Source: an uncultured Clostridia bacterium
Lineage (GTDB): Bacteria; Bacillota; Clostridia; Oscillospirales; Ruminococcaceae
Length of the DNA: 7,446 bases
Direction of reading: 5' to 3'
NCBI GenBank assembly: GCA_947632425.1
Contig: CANRPG010000096.1
Coordinates: 1 to 7,446, forward strand
The notes under the pieces are model-generated. The model made no database searches. It was not told the origin of the DNA and saw only the letters and a program-made list of their open reading frames with translations. The position numbers were made by a program, and so were the translations under genes. Each line of letters begins with the position of its first letter. Within the stretch, counting starts at the first letter, position 1. Shown piece by piece: positions 6,704 through 7,446 of the stretch.

Positions 6704-6713
6704 AGAAAGAGGG
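6704..6713 (+). promoter_or_regulatory. Shine-Dalgarno site deciding the TTG start of rpoC
   Basis: The purine run AGAAAGAGGG at 6704-6713 contains GAGG (6709-6712) and ends 8 bases before the TTG at 6722. No in-frame ATG exists between the upstream in-frame TAA at 6674 and the codon for Met18, so this site and the conserved N-terminus together fix the TTG as start. Confidence 0.7.
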
Positions 6714-6721
6714 TTCGCAAT

Positions 6722-7446
6722 TTGGAGTTCAAAGCATTTGATTCAATAAGAATAGGTCTTGCCTCACCCGAGATGATAAGAGATTGGTCTTACGGCGAGG
6801 TAACAAGACCGGAAACGATAAATTACCGTTCGCAGAAGCCCGAGAAAGACGGACTTTTCTGCGAGAAGATATTCGGACCGACCAAGGACTGGGAGTGCCA
6901 CTGCGGAAAGTATAAGAAGATACGCTTCAAAGGCATGGTCTGCGAGCGCTGCGGCGTTGAAGTTACCAAAGCCAAGGTGCGCCGTGAGAGAATGGGTCAC
7001 ATTGAGCTTGCCGCGCCCGTATCTCATATATGGTACTTCAAGGGTACTCCTTCCAGAATAGGTCAGATACTTGAAGTATCGCAGAAAAGACTTGAAGAAG
7101 TTCTGTATTTTACAAAGTATATAGTTATAGACCCCGGTTCTACGCCGCTTGAAAAATGCTCACTGCTCAGCGAGACAGAGTACAGGGCTGCCGTTGAAAA
7201 GTATGACGAGAGCAGCTTCCGCGTGGGCATGGGCGCTGAGGCTATTCAGGAGCTTCTGAGAGAATACAGCAGCGACAGATACGATATGTTCCGCGAAAGG
7301 CTGGAAAATGACGGCAGGCTGTCGTTTACGGAAGAGCAGAGAAAAAAGTGCGAGCTGTGCGCAAGGTGTTCCAACGAAGAAAGAGCTATGTGCGCAGGCT
7401 GCACCAAGCCCGACAGCGAAGAAGGCTGCGACGACTGCGAGTTTAC
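6722..7446 (+). CDS. rpoC: DNA-directed RNA polymerase subunit beta', N-terminal part (cut by window end)
   Basis: About 241 residues of beta' are visible before the right edge. The start is TTG at 6722. The first residues (MEFKAFDSIRIGLASPEMIR) are the canonical beta' N-terminus, which leaves little doubt about the start. The N-terminal zinc site is intact: Cys59, Cys61, Cys74 and Cys77 in ECHCGKY and CERCGVE, equivalent to the E. coli set starting at Cys70. RRERMGHIELAAPVSHIWYF follows, then the GAEAIQELL helix of the clamp region. After it, where most beta' proteins carry a charged helix leading to KRLEV, this protein has a cysteine-rich segment (residues 210-239) with seven cysteines. The catalytic NADFDGD motif lies beyond the window. 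The gap to rpoB is 53 bases with no promoter or terminator evident, so rpoBC is one operon. Confidence 0.97.
   Translation, partial: MEFKAFDSIRIGLASPEMIRDWSYGEVTRPETINYRSQKPEKDGLFCEKIFGPTKDWECHCGKYKKIRFKGMVCERCGVEVTKAKVRRERMGHIELAAPVSHIWYFKGTPSRIGQILEVSQKRLEEVLYFTKYIVIDPGSTPLEKCSLLSETEYRAAVEKYDESSFRVGMGAEAIQELLREYSSDRYDMFRERLENDGRLSFTEEQRKKCELCARCSNEERAMCAGCTKPDSEEGCDDCEF

Overview
The window looks like ordinary chromosome of a low-to-mid G+C Firmicute in class Clostridia, most probably an Oscillospirales/Ruminococcaceae gut bacterium. The reasons are the Clostridia-type RNA polymerase beta subunit (it has a clostridial insert upstream of the rifampicin region and lacks the large second insertion of proteobacterial beta), heavy use of ATA and AGA codons, and strong AGGAG-type ribosome binding sites. 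Family placement is inference from protein style. No mobile element, CRISPR array, tRNA or rRNA gene is visible. All four genes are on the plus strand.

Layout: bases 1-130 hold a predicted promoter pair. One promoter reads leftward out of the window (extended -10, perfect TATAAT) and one reads rightward into the first gene. Bases 131-2605 are a two-gene operon: an alpha/beta hydrolase of the monoacylglycerol-lipase/serine aminopeptidase (S33) type, then yifB (ComM/YifB, Mg-chelatase-like AAA+ ATPase), with only 6 bases between stop and start. The 250-base gap 2606-2855 holds an AT-rich hairpin, a terminator-like hairpin, a consensus promoter (TTGACT-17-TATAAT), and a short leader with a GC hairpin overlapped by a possible 17-codon reading frame. 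Bases 2856-6668 are complete rpoB. From 6722 to the right edge runs the start of rpoC, which begins with TTG and is cut by the window end.

rpoB and rpoC are the catalytic core of RNA polymerase and are co-transcribed from the promoter at about 2735-2763. The hydrolase and YifB form a separate unit and have no evident functional link to them. The ribosomal protein genes rplJ/rplL that usually precede rpoB are absent from its upstream side.

The most unusual items are a seven-cysteine CxxC-rich segment in beta' outside its normal zinc site, a long polyacidic C-terminal tail on beta built partly from a degenerate 21-bp tandem repeat, the TTG start of rpoC, and the rpoB leader with its overlapping mini-ORF. 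I see no complete undescribed multi-gene system here. The novelty, if any, lies in lineage-specific modifications of RNA polymerase.
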